11,285 nt of DNA from DATKXO01 sp035528995 (GTDB lineage Bacteria; Planctomycetota; Phycisphaerae; UBA1845): NCBI GenBank assembly GCA_035528995.1, contig DATKXO010000022.1:1-11285 (forward strand), in the 5' to 3' direction. Under the pieces are notes generated by a model. The model saw only the letters and a list, made by a program, of their open reading frames with translations. It did no database searches and was not told the DNA's origin. The position numbers were made by a program, and so were the translations under genes. The number at the start of each line of letters is the position of its first letter. Position 1 is the first letter of the stretch. Shown here piece by piece: positions 1 to 5,586 of the stretch.

Positions 1-69
1 GACCAACTCGCTGTCCAGCACGTTCATCTGGCAGCCCATGGTCTCGATGTACAGGGTCCGGGTGTTCAC
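1..69 (-). CDS. miaB: tRNA-2-methylthio-N6-dimethylallyladenosine synthase MiaB, N-terminal fragment
   Basis: Only the first 23 codons are present; the gene continues beyond the left edge. Read on the minus strand from GTG at 69-67 the peptide is V-N-T-R-T-L-Y-I-E-T-M-G-C-Q-M-N-V-L-D-S-E-L-V. The G-C-Q-M-N followed by D-S-E is the hallmark of the N-terminal (UPF0004) domain of methylthiotransferases, where the cysteine (residue 13) is the first of three ligands of the auxiliary iron-sulfur cluster. GCQMN favours MiaB; RimO usually has GCPKN and MtaB GCKxN. MiaB is a radical SAM enzyme that adds a methylthio group to i6A37 of tRNAs reading UNN codons. The start is constrained: an in-frame TAG lies 16 codons upstream, no in-frame ATG or TTG intervenes, and a promoter sits just upstream. 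The radical SAM and TRAM domains are outside the window, so the family call rests on the N-terminal motif alone. Confidence 0.85.
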   Translation of the reverse strand, partial: MNTRTLYIETMGCQMNVLDSELV

Positions 70-99
70 TGTCAGGCTCGCTTTCCGGCCAAAACGTCC

Positions 100-128
100 A
101 TTCTAGGGAGGTGGGGGGGCGGCGCCAA
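100..128 (-). promoter_or_regulatory. Predicted sigma70-type promoter of miaB
   Basis: On the minus strand, TTGGCG (128-123, 4 of 6 to consensus) is followed after exactly 17 bases by TAGAAT (105-100, 5 of 6). Initiation would fall near 93, leaving a leader of about 24 bases before the GTG start at 69. The spacer holds a run of seven G on the plus strand (113-119). Predicted from sequence only. Confidence 0.55.
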
Positions 129-214
129 ACGGGCGGTGGGCTTGAGGCCCGTAGGTGCCGTCGTGGTGGTAGGTTGCGCCGATAGCGGGGCGCCCGGGCC
201 GGGAGATTTCACCA

Positions 215-243
215 TTGCCGGGCCAGCCGTTTTCGGCTATAAC
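215..243 (+). promoter_or_regulatory. Predicted sigma70-type promoter of the small secreted protein gene
   Basis: TTGCCG (215-220, 4 of 6) and TATAAC (238-243, 5 of 6) are separated by 17 bases. Transcription would start near 250, giving a leader of about 80 bases. It points away from the miaB promoter at 100-128, so this 262-base gap looks like a divergent control region. Confidence 0.55.
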
Positions 244-331
244 GCCACCAGCGCCGACGCCGATAGTATAAGGAAGTACGATCGCACGGCGCAGGCGACC
301 GGGACCAGAACTTGCGGAGCGAGTGGCGGCC

Positions 332-763
332 ATGACCAGACGAATCATCATTCTGGCGGCGAGCGTGGTTTTGATCGGCACCTGGACCGGTCCGGCCCAG
401 GGTCAAGAGGCCAACTCGAATGCGGTGTGGAACAACGCCGACGCCGGGTTCCTGGCCGAGCGGGCGCCGGGACGGTTGGTCAACGACGCCACGGCCCGGC
501 ATCGCGCAAGCCTCGCCCAAGCTTTCAGCCCGCCGGAGATCACCGCAACCGATCAGGATCGTGCGATCGTTACCGGTCTGAAGGTCGCGGCCATTCAGGC
601 CCTGTTCGATAACCTCAACGCTCTCCTGCTGTTCTTCGACAACGCCATTCGCGTCCAGGCCGGCTTCCCGGTCTACGTGCCCAGCCCGATTCGTCCGGGC
701 GGCGGTGGCGGTGGGCTCGATCTGGGATCGCTCGGCCTCGGTGACCTTCTTGGCCAACTCTAG
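332..763 (+). CDS. Small secreted protein of unknown function
   Basis: A 143-residue protein I do not recognise. The N-terminus is a clear signal peptide: M-T-R-R, a hydrophobic core (residues 5-16) and a likely cleavage after A-Q-G (residue 24), so the mature protein of about 119 residues is exported. The mature part is mostly polar with one hydrophobic helical stretch near residues 80-102 (A-L-F-D-N-L-N-A-L-L-L-F-F). It ends in a proline/glycine linker (P-S-P-I-R-P then six Gly) and a short Leu/Gly/Asp tail. ATG at 332 is chosen; a GTG at 323 in the same frame would add three residues. The GGAG at 316-319 lies 12 bases before the ATG and only 3 before the GTG, so neither start is ideal. A promoter at 215-243 precedes it and the following 415 bases hold no gene, so it is probably monocistronic. 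The Gly-rich tail could be a spacer or an assembly element; no function can be given. Confidence 0.7.
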   Translation: MTRRIIILAASVVLIGTWTGPAQGQEANSNAVWNNADAGFLAERAPGRLVNDATARHRASLAQAFSPPEITATDQDRAIVTGLKVAAIQALFDNLNALLLFFDNAIRVQAGFPVYVPSPIRPGGGGGGLDLGSLGLGDLLGQL

Positions 764-965
764 GCATCCGAGTGGATCATTCAGCATTTGCCGTCTGACC
801 GGCGCTCATCGTCCTGGACGCTTCCGTGAGCACGCCAGCAGGGCTTCTCAGGTAACACGCCAAGTGTTCTACCCTGACACTTCAGTTTCTGCATCGGTCC
901 TTCGATGAGGGCCGCGGTATCTCCGCGCAGGCGGACTTGGGCGGCGCTTTGTGCGGCGGCCCCGC

Positions 966-971
966 TATAAT
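966..971 (+). promoter_or_regulatory. Possible -10 element for the C25 protease gene
   Basis: A perfect TATAAT in an otherwise very GC-rich stretch. No good -35 lies 16-18 bases upstream (the bases there are GC-rich) and there is no TGn extension, so it would need an activator or be weak. It would give a leader of about 200 bases. Confidence 0.35.
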
Positions 972-1163
972 GGGCGTTGGTGACAGTCGGGCGTCAGACA
1001 TGGGTCCCGACGGTGGGTTCGCTGCTGCGGGTGCCATCGGCGGGGCCGGCAAGGTTGGCGTCCGGACACAGAGTGGCAGGGGCACCGATCGACCCACTCC
1101 TTTGGGGCCATCGGCCGAGCCTCGCTTGTGCAGCCGGGGCAGGCCGGAGAGCCCTCAACAATC

Positions 1164-1170
1164 AGGGAGG
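1164..1170 (+). promoter_or_regulatory. Ribosome binding site fixing the C25 protease start
   Basis: AGGGAGG ends 8 bases before ATG 1179. This site, and the signal peptide that begins directly at that ATG, decide for 1179 over an in-frame TTG at 1128 that would add 17 non-hydrophobic residues. Confidence 0.85.
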
Positions 1171-1178
1171 TTCACGCG

Positions 1179-4052
1179 ATGATCCGACACGTCCACAGCG
1201 TCGTGATCTCTTTGGCCGTATCTGTGGCCTTAGCGATGCTTATGACCTTTGCAGGGCCGGTCAACGCCGACCAGCCGACGGCGACCGGCGGCAGTGTCCG
1301 GGTCGCGATACCGGTGGGGCCGTACACCATCGCCGAGACCGACAAGGGGCAACGGATCACCGTGGAGGGCTTCGGCTCGCTCCTGGTGCCCGGCAAACCC
1401 CAGCTTCCGTCGAAGATCTTTGCGATCGCCATTCCGCCGGGAGCCGAACTGCTGGACGTGGAGGCCGATCCGGGCGAGGGCGTGCAGCTTTCGGGAAGCT
1501 ACGAGGTGCGGCCGGCGGGTTTGCCGAGGGTGATCGGCCGAGAGGATTCGGTCCTCTACCAGCGCGAGCAGCGTCAGTATGACCGGAACTACGCGTCGGT
1601 GTACGGAAAGGACGCCGCGTATCCGCAGCAGGCCGTAGAGGTCGTTCGGACGGCCGCATACAGGCGGTACAACCTGGTGGACGTCAGAGTGACACCGTTT
1701 ACCTATCGTCCGTCGTCCGGGGAATTGACGTACTACCCCGACGTCGCGGTGCGGGTGCACTACAGGATCGCGGCGGGGCGGGAATCCGGGGCGGAGGGCT
1801 CGCAGGCGCGGCCGGAAGCTGCGGCGGTGCAGATTATCCTCAACCACGCCCAGGCCCTTCAGTGGTATCCGCAACTCGGCACTCGCAGTCGGGGCCTTCA
1901 CGATTACGTGATCATCACGCTCGACTCGCTGGTCTCGGCGGTGAGCCCGCTGGTGAGCTGGGAGACGTCCAAGGGGCGGACGGTCGAGGTGGTGACCACG
2001 TCGTGGATCGACGCCAACTACAGCGGCTACGACCTGGCGGCGAAGATGAGGAGTTTCCTGCGCGACAAGTATCCCTCCGGCCAGTGGGGCATCGAGGATG
2101 TCCTCCTGGTGGGCCACTACGATGACGTGCCGATGCGTCGGACGTGGCAGGACCTGGGGTACGGGAAGCCGGAGACGGATTTCTACTACGCGGAGCTGTC
2201 TCTTCCGGACGATCAGTCCTGGGACGCCGACGGTGATCATCAGTACGGAGAGAACTCCGATCCGATCGACTTCTACTCGGAGGTGAACGTGGGGCGGATT
2301 CCCTGGAGCGACGCCGGCATCGTGCAGGGCATCTGCGAGAAGTCCGCTGCTTACGAACAGAACAACGACGCCGGCTTCAAGAAGAACATCCTGCTGCTGG
2401 GGGCCTACTTCTGGCCCGACACGGACAACGCCCACCTGATGGAAGCGAAGGTCGACCAGCCGTGGATGGCCGACTGGACCATGACGCGGATGTACGAGCA
2501 GAACGCGGACTACTGGTCGTCCTTCGCCTGCGATTACCCGCTGCTGCACAACAACGTTCTGTCGGTCTGGGCGAACGGGACGTACGCGTTCGTGAACTGG
2601 GCGGGACACGGCTCGCCCACGTCGACGCACATCTACGGTCTCGGCGCGCCGGCATTCATCCAGGCGTTCGACTCGAACTCGCTGAACGACGATTACCCGG
2701 CGATCGTCTTCGCCGACGCCTGCAGCAACTCGGACACGGATTACACGAACATCGGGCAGGTGATGATCAAGCGAGGCGCGGTGGGGTTCCTGGGCGCGAC
2801 GAAGGTGGCCTATGGAGCAGGCGGATGGAATGACCCCAGCGACGGCTCCACTCAGTCGCTGGACTACTTCTTTACGACGTCCGTGACGTCGGGCGACTAC
2901 ACTCAGGGCCAGGCCCATCAGTGGGCGCTGCGGCAGATGTACACGCAGGGGCTGTGGTACAGCGTCAGGTATGAGATGTTCGAGTGGGGGGCGTTGTGGG
3001 GCAACCCGAATCTGGGCATGGCGGCTGCGCTCGGCCTGTCGATCGTCCTGCCGGATGGGGCGCCGGAGTTGCTCTCTCGGGGCGAATCGACCGACATCAC
3101 GGTCCGGATTGTGGAGGGGCTGGAGAGCTACGTGCCGGGATCGGGCACGCTGCACTACCGCTACGACGGCGGCGTCTTCCAGACCTCGCCGCTGGTGCCG
3201 CTGGGGGGCGACAGCTACGAAGCCACGCTGCCGCCGGCGAACTGTGCCGATGTACCCGAGTATTACTTCACGGCGGAAGGCAGCGAGGGCGGCATGTTCC
3301 AACTTCCACCGGACGCGCCGGCCGTCCCCTTCTCGGCCGTCGTGGGTCAGTTCGTCGATGTTGTGACGGAAGACCTCGCGGCGGATCCGGGCTGGGCGAC
3401 GGAAGGTGCATGGACGTTCGGACGGCCGACGGGCCAGGGCGGTCAGCCCGGGGTTTACGGTCCGGACCCCACCAGCGGATACACCGGCCTGAACGTGTAC
3501 GGGTACAATCTCGAGGGGAACTACCCGAGCCTGCTTCCGGAGACGCACCTGACCAGCGGTCCCGTCGATTGTACCGGTCAGCACAACCTGCGGTTGAAGT
3601 TCTGGCGTTGGCTGGGCGTGCAGAACCCCTCGCGCGATCATGCCTACGTGCGGGTGAGCAACAACGGCACGGACTGGGTGACGGTCTGGGAGAACAGCGA
3701 GGAGATAGACGACTGGGCTTGGACGGAGATGGAGTTGGACGTTTCGGCCGTGGCGGATGACCAGCCGACAGTGTACCTGCGTTGGACGATGGGCGCGACG
3801 GATCTCGGCGGGTCGTGCTGCGGCTGGAACATCGACGACATCAGATTGCTCGCCTTCAGCTGCCCGCCGGCGATGGGTGACCTCAACGATGACGGCAGGG
3901 TGGACCTGGCCGATTACCTGGGTCTGGAGGGTTGCCTTACCGGCCCGGAGGGCGGGGTGGCCGGAGGATGTGGGCCGGCCGACTTCGACGGTGACAGCGA
4001 CGTGGACCTGTGGGACTTTGCCGAGTTCTCGGCGGTGTTCGAGGGCGGGTAG
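1179..4052 (+). CDS. Secreted C25 (gingipain-like) cysteine peptidase with beta-sandwich and dockerin-like C-terminus
   Basis: A 957-residue exported protease. Order of parts: signal peptide (1-30, cleavage after V-N-A); propeptide-like region (about 31-235, containing G-F-G-S-L-L-V-P-G-K-P); C25 catalytic region (about 240-615); Ig-like region (about 617-725); a jelly-roll/MAM-like beta-sandwich (about 726-894, ending G-W-N-I-D-D-I-R); dockerin-like tail (900-957). The gingipain dyad is visible: His477 in W-A-G-H-G-S and Cys515 in F-A-D-A-C-S-N, 38 residues apart against about 33 in RgpB. The family cleaves proteins outside the cell and is made as a zymogen; specificity cannot be read here. 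The tail has two Asp/Asn calcium loops, D-L-N-D-D-G-R-V-D (901-909) and D-F-D-G-D-S-D-V-D (935-943), typical of planctomycete secreted proteins. ATG 1179 has AGGGAGG 8 bases upstream. Peptidase call is firm from motifs; the beta-sandwich family name is inference. No operon partner is evident. Confidence 0.88.
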   Translation: MIRHVHSVVISLAVSVALAMLMTFAGPVNADQPTATGGSVRVAIPVGPYTIAETDKGQRITVEGFGSLLVPGKPQLPSKIFAIAIPPGAELLDVEADPGEGVQLSGSYEVRPAGLPRVIGREDSVLYQREQRQYDRNYASVYGKDAAYPQQAVEVVRTAAYRRYNLVDVRVTPFTYRPSSGELTYYPDVAVRVHYRIAAGRESGAEGSQARPEAAAVQIILNHAQALQWYPQLGTRSRGLHDYVIITLDSLVSAVSPLVSWETSKGRTVEVVTTSWIDANYSGYDLAAKMRSFLRDKYPSGQWGIEDVLLVGHYDDVPMRRTWQDLGYGKPETDFYYAELSLPDDQSWDADGDHQYGENSDPIDFYSEVNVGRIPWSDAGIVQGICEKSAAYEQNNDAGFKKNILLLGAYFWPDTDNAHLMEAKVDQPWMADWTMTRMYEQNADYWSSFACDYPLLHNNVLSVWANGTYAFVNWAGHGSPTSTHIYGLGAPAFIQAFDSNSLNDDYPAIVFADACSNSDTDYTNIGQVMIKRGAVGFLGATKVAYGAGGWNDPSDGSTQSLDYFFTTSVTSGDYTQGQAHQWALRQMYTQGLWYSVRYEMFEWGALWGNPNLGMAAALGLSIVLPDGAPELLSRGESTDITVRIVEGLESYVPGSGTLHYRYDGGVFQTSPLVPLGGDSYEATLPPANCADVPEYYFTAEGSEGGMFQLPPDAPAVPFSAVVGQFVDVVTEDLAADPGWATEGAWTFGRPTGQGGQPGVYGPDPTSGYTGLNVYGYNLEGNYPSLLPETHLTSGPVDCTGQHNLRLKFWRWLGVQNPSRDHAYVRVSNNGTDWVTVWENSEEIDDWAWTEMELDVSAVADDQPTVYLRWTMGATDLGGSCCGWNIDDIRLLAFSCPPAMGDLNDDGRVDLADYLGLEGCLTGPEGGVAGGCGPADFDGDSDVDLWDFAEFSAVFEGG

Positions 4053-4392
4053 CAGGCCGCTGCAGAGCAAGCGGGCGAGTTCCCTGCTCCATGTTGGCAC
4101 TCATTCCAGCGGGTCGATTTCTCGGGGTGGCGCTGCGGGTTGCGTAGCGCCGTCGTCCGAGCAGCGCATCGGTTTCGATGGTGACACCGACGTAGACCCG
4201 TACCTTCTTCACTCCTGCGAATTGCAAGACGCCCTTGCAGGATGATGTTGAGGGAATGGTCGGCGACGATTCTGCGCCGGGCCATCAGCTTGAGGTTGCG
4301 GCGTCGTGTGCGGCATTTCGACCGCTGTACGCCGCCTTGCAGAGGGTCGTTCTCCGACCGTCGGCGCGTGCCTGGCGGACCCGCGATCCGGT

Positions 4393-4421
4393 TTGACAGG
4401 TCGGGAGGTTCCTGGTAGGTT
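4393..4421 (+). promoter_or_regulatory. Predicted sigma70-type promoter of the RRM gene
   Basis: A perfect TTGACA (4393-4398) is followed after 17 bases by TAGGTT (4416-4421), which keeps the T-A---T positions that matter most. Initiation near 4428 would leave a leader of about 136 bases before the TTG start at 4564, long enough for post-transcriptional control. Confidence 0.55.
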
Positions 4422-4551
4422 CAGGCCGACCGAACGGATCTGTCCTTGCCCGCTTTTCGCCGTTCCCGGCTTCGACATTTCCCTTTGGCTCCGGTACTGT
4501 GACGCACACGGGTGGCGCACTGTGACTGCACACCACGGTGCGTCGTGGGCT

Positions 4552-4557
4552 GAGGAG
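4552..4557 (+). promoter_or_regulatory. Ribosome binding site fixing the TTG start of the RRM gene
   Basis: GAGGAG ends 6 bases before TTG 4564 and 15 bases before the next in-frame ATG (4573). The spacing selects TTG, giving a protein that begins M-K-K-M-Y-V-G-N-L, as bacterial single-RRM proteins normally do. Confidence 0.75.
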
Positions 4558-4563
4558 CAAGCG

Positions 4564-4881
4564 TTGAAGAAGATGTACGTCGGGAACCTGTCGTTTCAGA
4601 CGTCTGAGGACAGCATCGAAGCGTCGTTTGCGGCTTTCGGGACGGTGCAGAGTGTGTCCATCGTGAGGGATCGGCACACGGGTCAGTCTCGAGGGTTCGC
4701 GTTCGTCGAGATGCAGAATGACGAGGAGGCGGCAGCGGCGATAGCCGGTCTGAAGCAGCACGAGATCGACGGGCGCATGGCGGTAGTCAACGAAGCCCAT
4801 CCCCGTGCGCGCAGCTCCGGTGGGTCAGGAGGGCGACCACGGTCGGTCGGGCGCGGACACGAGCGCGGGCCCGGTTGGTGA
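4564..4881 (+). CDS. Single-RRM RNA-binding protein with Gly/Arg-rich tail
   Basis: A 105-residue cytoplasmic RNA-binding protein. One RNA recognition motif fills residues 3 to about 80. RNP2 is M-Y-V-G-N-L (4-9) and RNP1 is R-G-F-A-F-V-E-M (43-50); the aromatic residues Tyr5, Phe45 and Phe47 are those that stack on RNA bases in this fold. The remaining 25 residues are rich in Gly, Arg and Ser (S-S-G-G-S-G-G-R-P-R), a disordered tail that in this family adds non-specific RNA affinity. Size and layout match the short Rbp/RRM proteins of cyanobacteria, planctomycetes and proteobacteria. Some cyanobacterial members respond to cold or help localise mRNAs; the role here is unknown. The start is TTG with GAGGAG 6 bases before it; the open frame extends upstream to 4306 but without RRM-like sequence. 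It has its own promoter and a long leader, so autoregulation through the leader is possible but not shown. Family call is firm, exact targets unknown. Confidence 0.93.
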   Translation: MKKMYVGNLSFQTSEDSIEASFAAFGTVQSVSIVRDRHTGQSRGFAFVEMQNDEEAAAAIAGLKQHEIDGRMAVVNEAHPRARSSGGSGGRPRSVGRGHERGPGW

Positions 4882-4989
4882 TCGCGGTCTGTGCGCGAGC
4901 CCGCACGCCTGGACCCGGTGTTGTCGTGGGCCGGTAGCTTTCCGGGTGGGTAAGGGAGCCTGGGTGCGGATTCACCCCATGGAGGCATC

Positions 4990-5019
4990 GCGGACGGAGG
5001 ATCGGACGCGATCGTCCGC
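4990..5019 (+). other. Interrupted hairpin between RRM gene and 79-residue gene
   Basis: GCGGAC (4990-4995) pairs with GTCCGC (5014-5019), and inside it GATC (5000-5003) can pair with GATC (5010-5013) around a six-base loop, with GGAG left as a bulge. A smaller hairpin, GTGCG (4891-4895) with CGCAC (4902-4906), sits 9 bases after the RRM stop. Neither has a T run directly behind it. They may end or attenuate the RRM transcript. Confidence 0.35.
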
Positions 5020-5058
5020 ACGCCAGACCTTGGGTTGATTTCTCCGTTTGGGGTCGTC

Positions 5059-5067
5059 AGGAGGAGG
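5059..5067 (+). promoter_or_regulatory. Strong ribosome binding site deciding a TTG start
   Basis: AGGAGGAGG ends 5 bases before TTG 5073 (8 bases if the first AGGAGG is used). The next in-frame starts, ATG 5097 and 5103, have no comparable site in front of them. This is the best Shine-Dalgarno match seen in the window and is strong support that the small frame after it is a real gene. Confidence 0.7.
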
Positions 5068-5072
5068 CGTGG

Positions 5073-5312
5073 TTGGAACCCGCCCCGTGGACTGATATGC
5101 CGATGTTGCAGCAGACGATCTTCGTGATCCGGCGTTCTGACGGGGTGTACCTGGGCTGCCGGCCGAAGCTGGCCGGGAGCAGGCAGTACGGCACGTTCGT
5201 CCCACGGTATCTGGACGCGTGGGCGTTCGATTCGCGGGAGGAGGCCATGGGGCATTTCCTTCCGTTGAGGGAGCATTGGCCGGCGTTCCGCTTTTCGGTG
5301 ATCGAAGTGTGA
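5073..5312 (+). CDS. Small protein of unknown function (79 residues)
   Basis: I do not recognise this family. The protein is soluble-looking, with no signal peptide or membrane segment. From about residue 14 the sequence looks like a compact alpha/beta fold: a strand I-F-V-I-R-R, a turn S-D-G-V-Y-L, a middle part with V-P-R-Y-L-D-A-W-A-F, a helix S-R-E-E-A-M-G-H-F and a final strand F-R-F-S-V-I-E-V. This alternation of strand, 'DG' turn, 'SREEA' helix and strand is common in small bacterial and phage accessory proteins, but no catalytic motif is visible. TTG 5073 is taken as start because AGGAGGAGG lies 5 bases upstream; ATG 5097 would remove eight residues (M-E-P-A-P-W-T-D) that look unlike the rest. 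It lies 191 bases after the RRM gene, same strand, with a hairpin between, and is followed 8 bases after its stop by a strong hairpin, so it may end a short RRM-plus-this transcript. Function unknown. Confidence 0.68.
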   Translation: MEPAPWTDMPMLQQTIFVIRRSDGVYLGCRPKLAGSRQYGTFVPRYLDAWAFDSREEAMGHFLPLREHWPAFRFSVIEV

Positions 5313-5320
5313 CCGGGTTG

Positions 5321-5345
5321 GACCGTGGGGCCGTACCCCACAGTC
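5321..5345 (+). terminator. Hairpin after the 79-residue gene, probable transcript end
   Basis: GTGGGG (5325-5330) pairs perfectly with CCCCAC (5336-5341) around the loop CCGTA; beyond one C/A mismatch, GAC (5321-5323) pairs with GTC (5343-5345). It starts 8 bases after the stop at 5312. There is no T run, so it could instead be a transcript-stabilising hairpin or a Rho-linked end. Confidence 0.45.
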
Positions 5346-5394
5346 GAAGTTGCTCTCCGATCGGGGTGTGTCCGTCGGGCAAGCGGGTTCGGGC

Positions 5395-5409
5395 CCCGGC
5401 AAGGCCGGG
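5395..5409 (+). other. GC-rich hairpin in the gap before the radical SAM gene
   Basis: CCCGGC (5395-5400) and GCCGGG (5404-5409) form six G-C pairs around the three-base loop AAG. It lies in the 274-base gap (5313-5586) upstream of the radical SAM gene. I see no convincing promoter in this gap, and no B12-box-like sequence that would suggest a cobalamin riboswitch. Confidence 0.3.
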
Positions 5410-5586
5410 AAACCAGGGGGCAGAGCGGTTCGACCTTGCCTTTGAGAAGGGAAATAGCGCGTGCTTTGGGTTGCATGCGAGGGCGATAAGTGGCACGATC
5501 CGCGCGCAGATGGCCTGCCCGTTCCCCGTGGCTAGCGGTTTGCGACGGTTGAGGGCCAGCGTCGAGGCTGATTCGGGCCGGGCACA

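Larger units (their letters stand above)
764..1178. other. Gene-free stretch between secreted protein and C25 protease
   Basis: No credible gene is seen on either strand; the open frames here are low-complexity Gly/Arg/Pro shadows. At 854-882 two short hairpins share bases and exclude each other: AACAC (854-858) with GTGTT (864-868), or AAGTGT (862-867) with ACACTT (877-882). The second is about 100 bases after the upstream stop and has only a weak T run beyond it, so it is at best a poor terminator. A perfect TATAAT lies at 966-971, leaving roughly 200 bases of possible 5' leader for the protease gene. No riboswitch consensus is recognised in that leader. Confidence 0.6.
4053..4563. other. 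Gene-free stretch between C25 protease and RRM gene
   Basis: I find no credible gene. Minus-strand frames across 3937-4285 give Arg/His/Pro-rich peptides with no recognisable motif. A hairpin, GGCGCT (4129-4134) with AGCGCC (4146-4151), lies 76 bases after the protease stop but lacks a T run, so it is a weak terminator candidate. The right part holds a promoter (4393-4421) and the RRM gene leader. Confidence 0.55.

Noticed and set aside
136..612. Plus-strand frame of 158 residues overlapping the small secreted gene
   Set aside because: Gly/Arg/Ser-rich with no motif; the frame from 332 has a signal peptide and a promoter upstream.
972..1163. Riboswitch (for example c-di-GMP type) in the C25 gene leader
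   Set aside because: The conserved core bases of known classes could not be found; only unspecific GC-rich pairing is present.
1230..4100. Minus-strand frame of 956 residues as a gene
   Set aside because: Its translation is Arg/Val/His-rich without domain motifs, while the opposite frame has signal peptide, catalytic His and Cys, dockerin loops and a ribosome site.
3914..4285. Possible transposase remnant on the minus strand (peptides beginning M-A-R-R-R and M-Q-F-A-G-V-K-K)
   Set aside because: The starts look protein-like for about 20 residues, but no transposase motif, terminal inverted repeat or ribosome site is seen, and the rest is Arg/Pro-rich shadow of the protease gene end.
4306..4563. 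N-terminal extension of the RRM protein by 86 residues
   Set aside because: The frame is open but the added part has no RRM or other motif, crosses the predicted promoter, and the ribosome site at 4552-4557 fits TTG 4564.
5346..5586. Cobalamin riboswitch before the radical SAM gene
   Set aside because: No B12-box-like sequence is visible; only a simple six-pair hairpin at 5395-5409.
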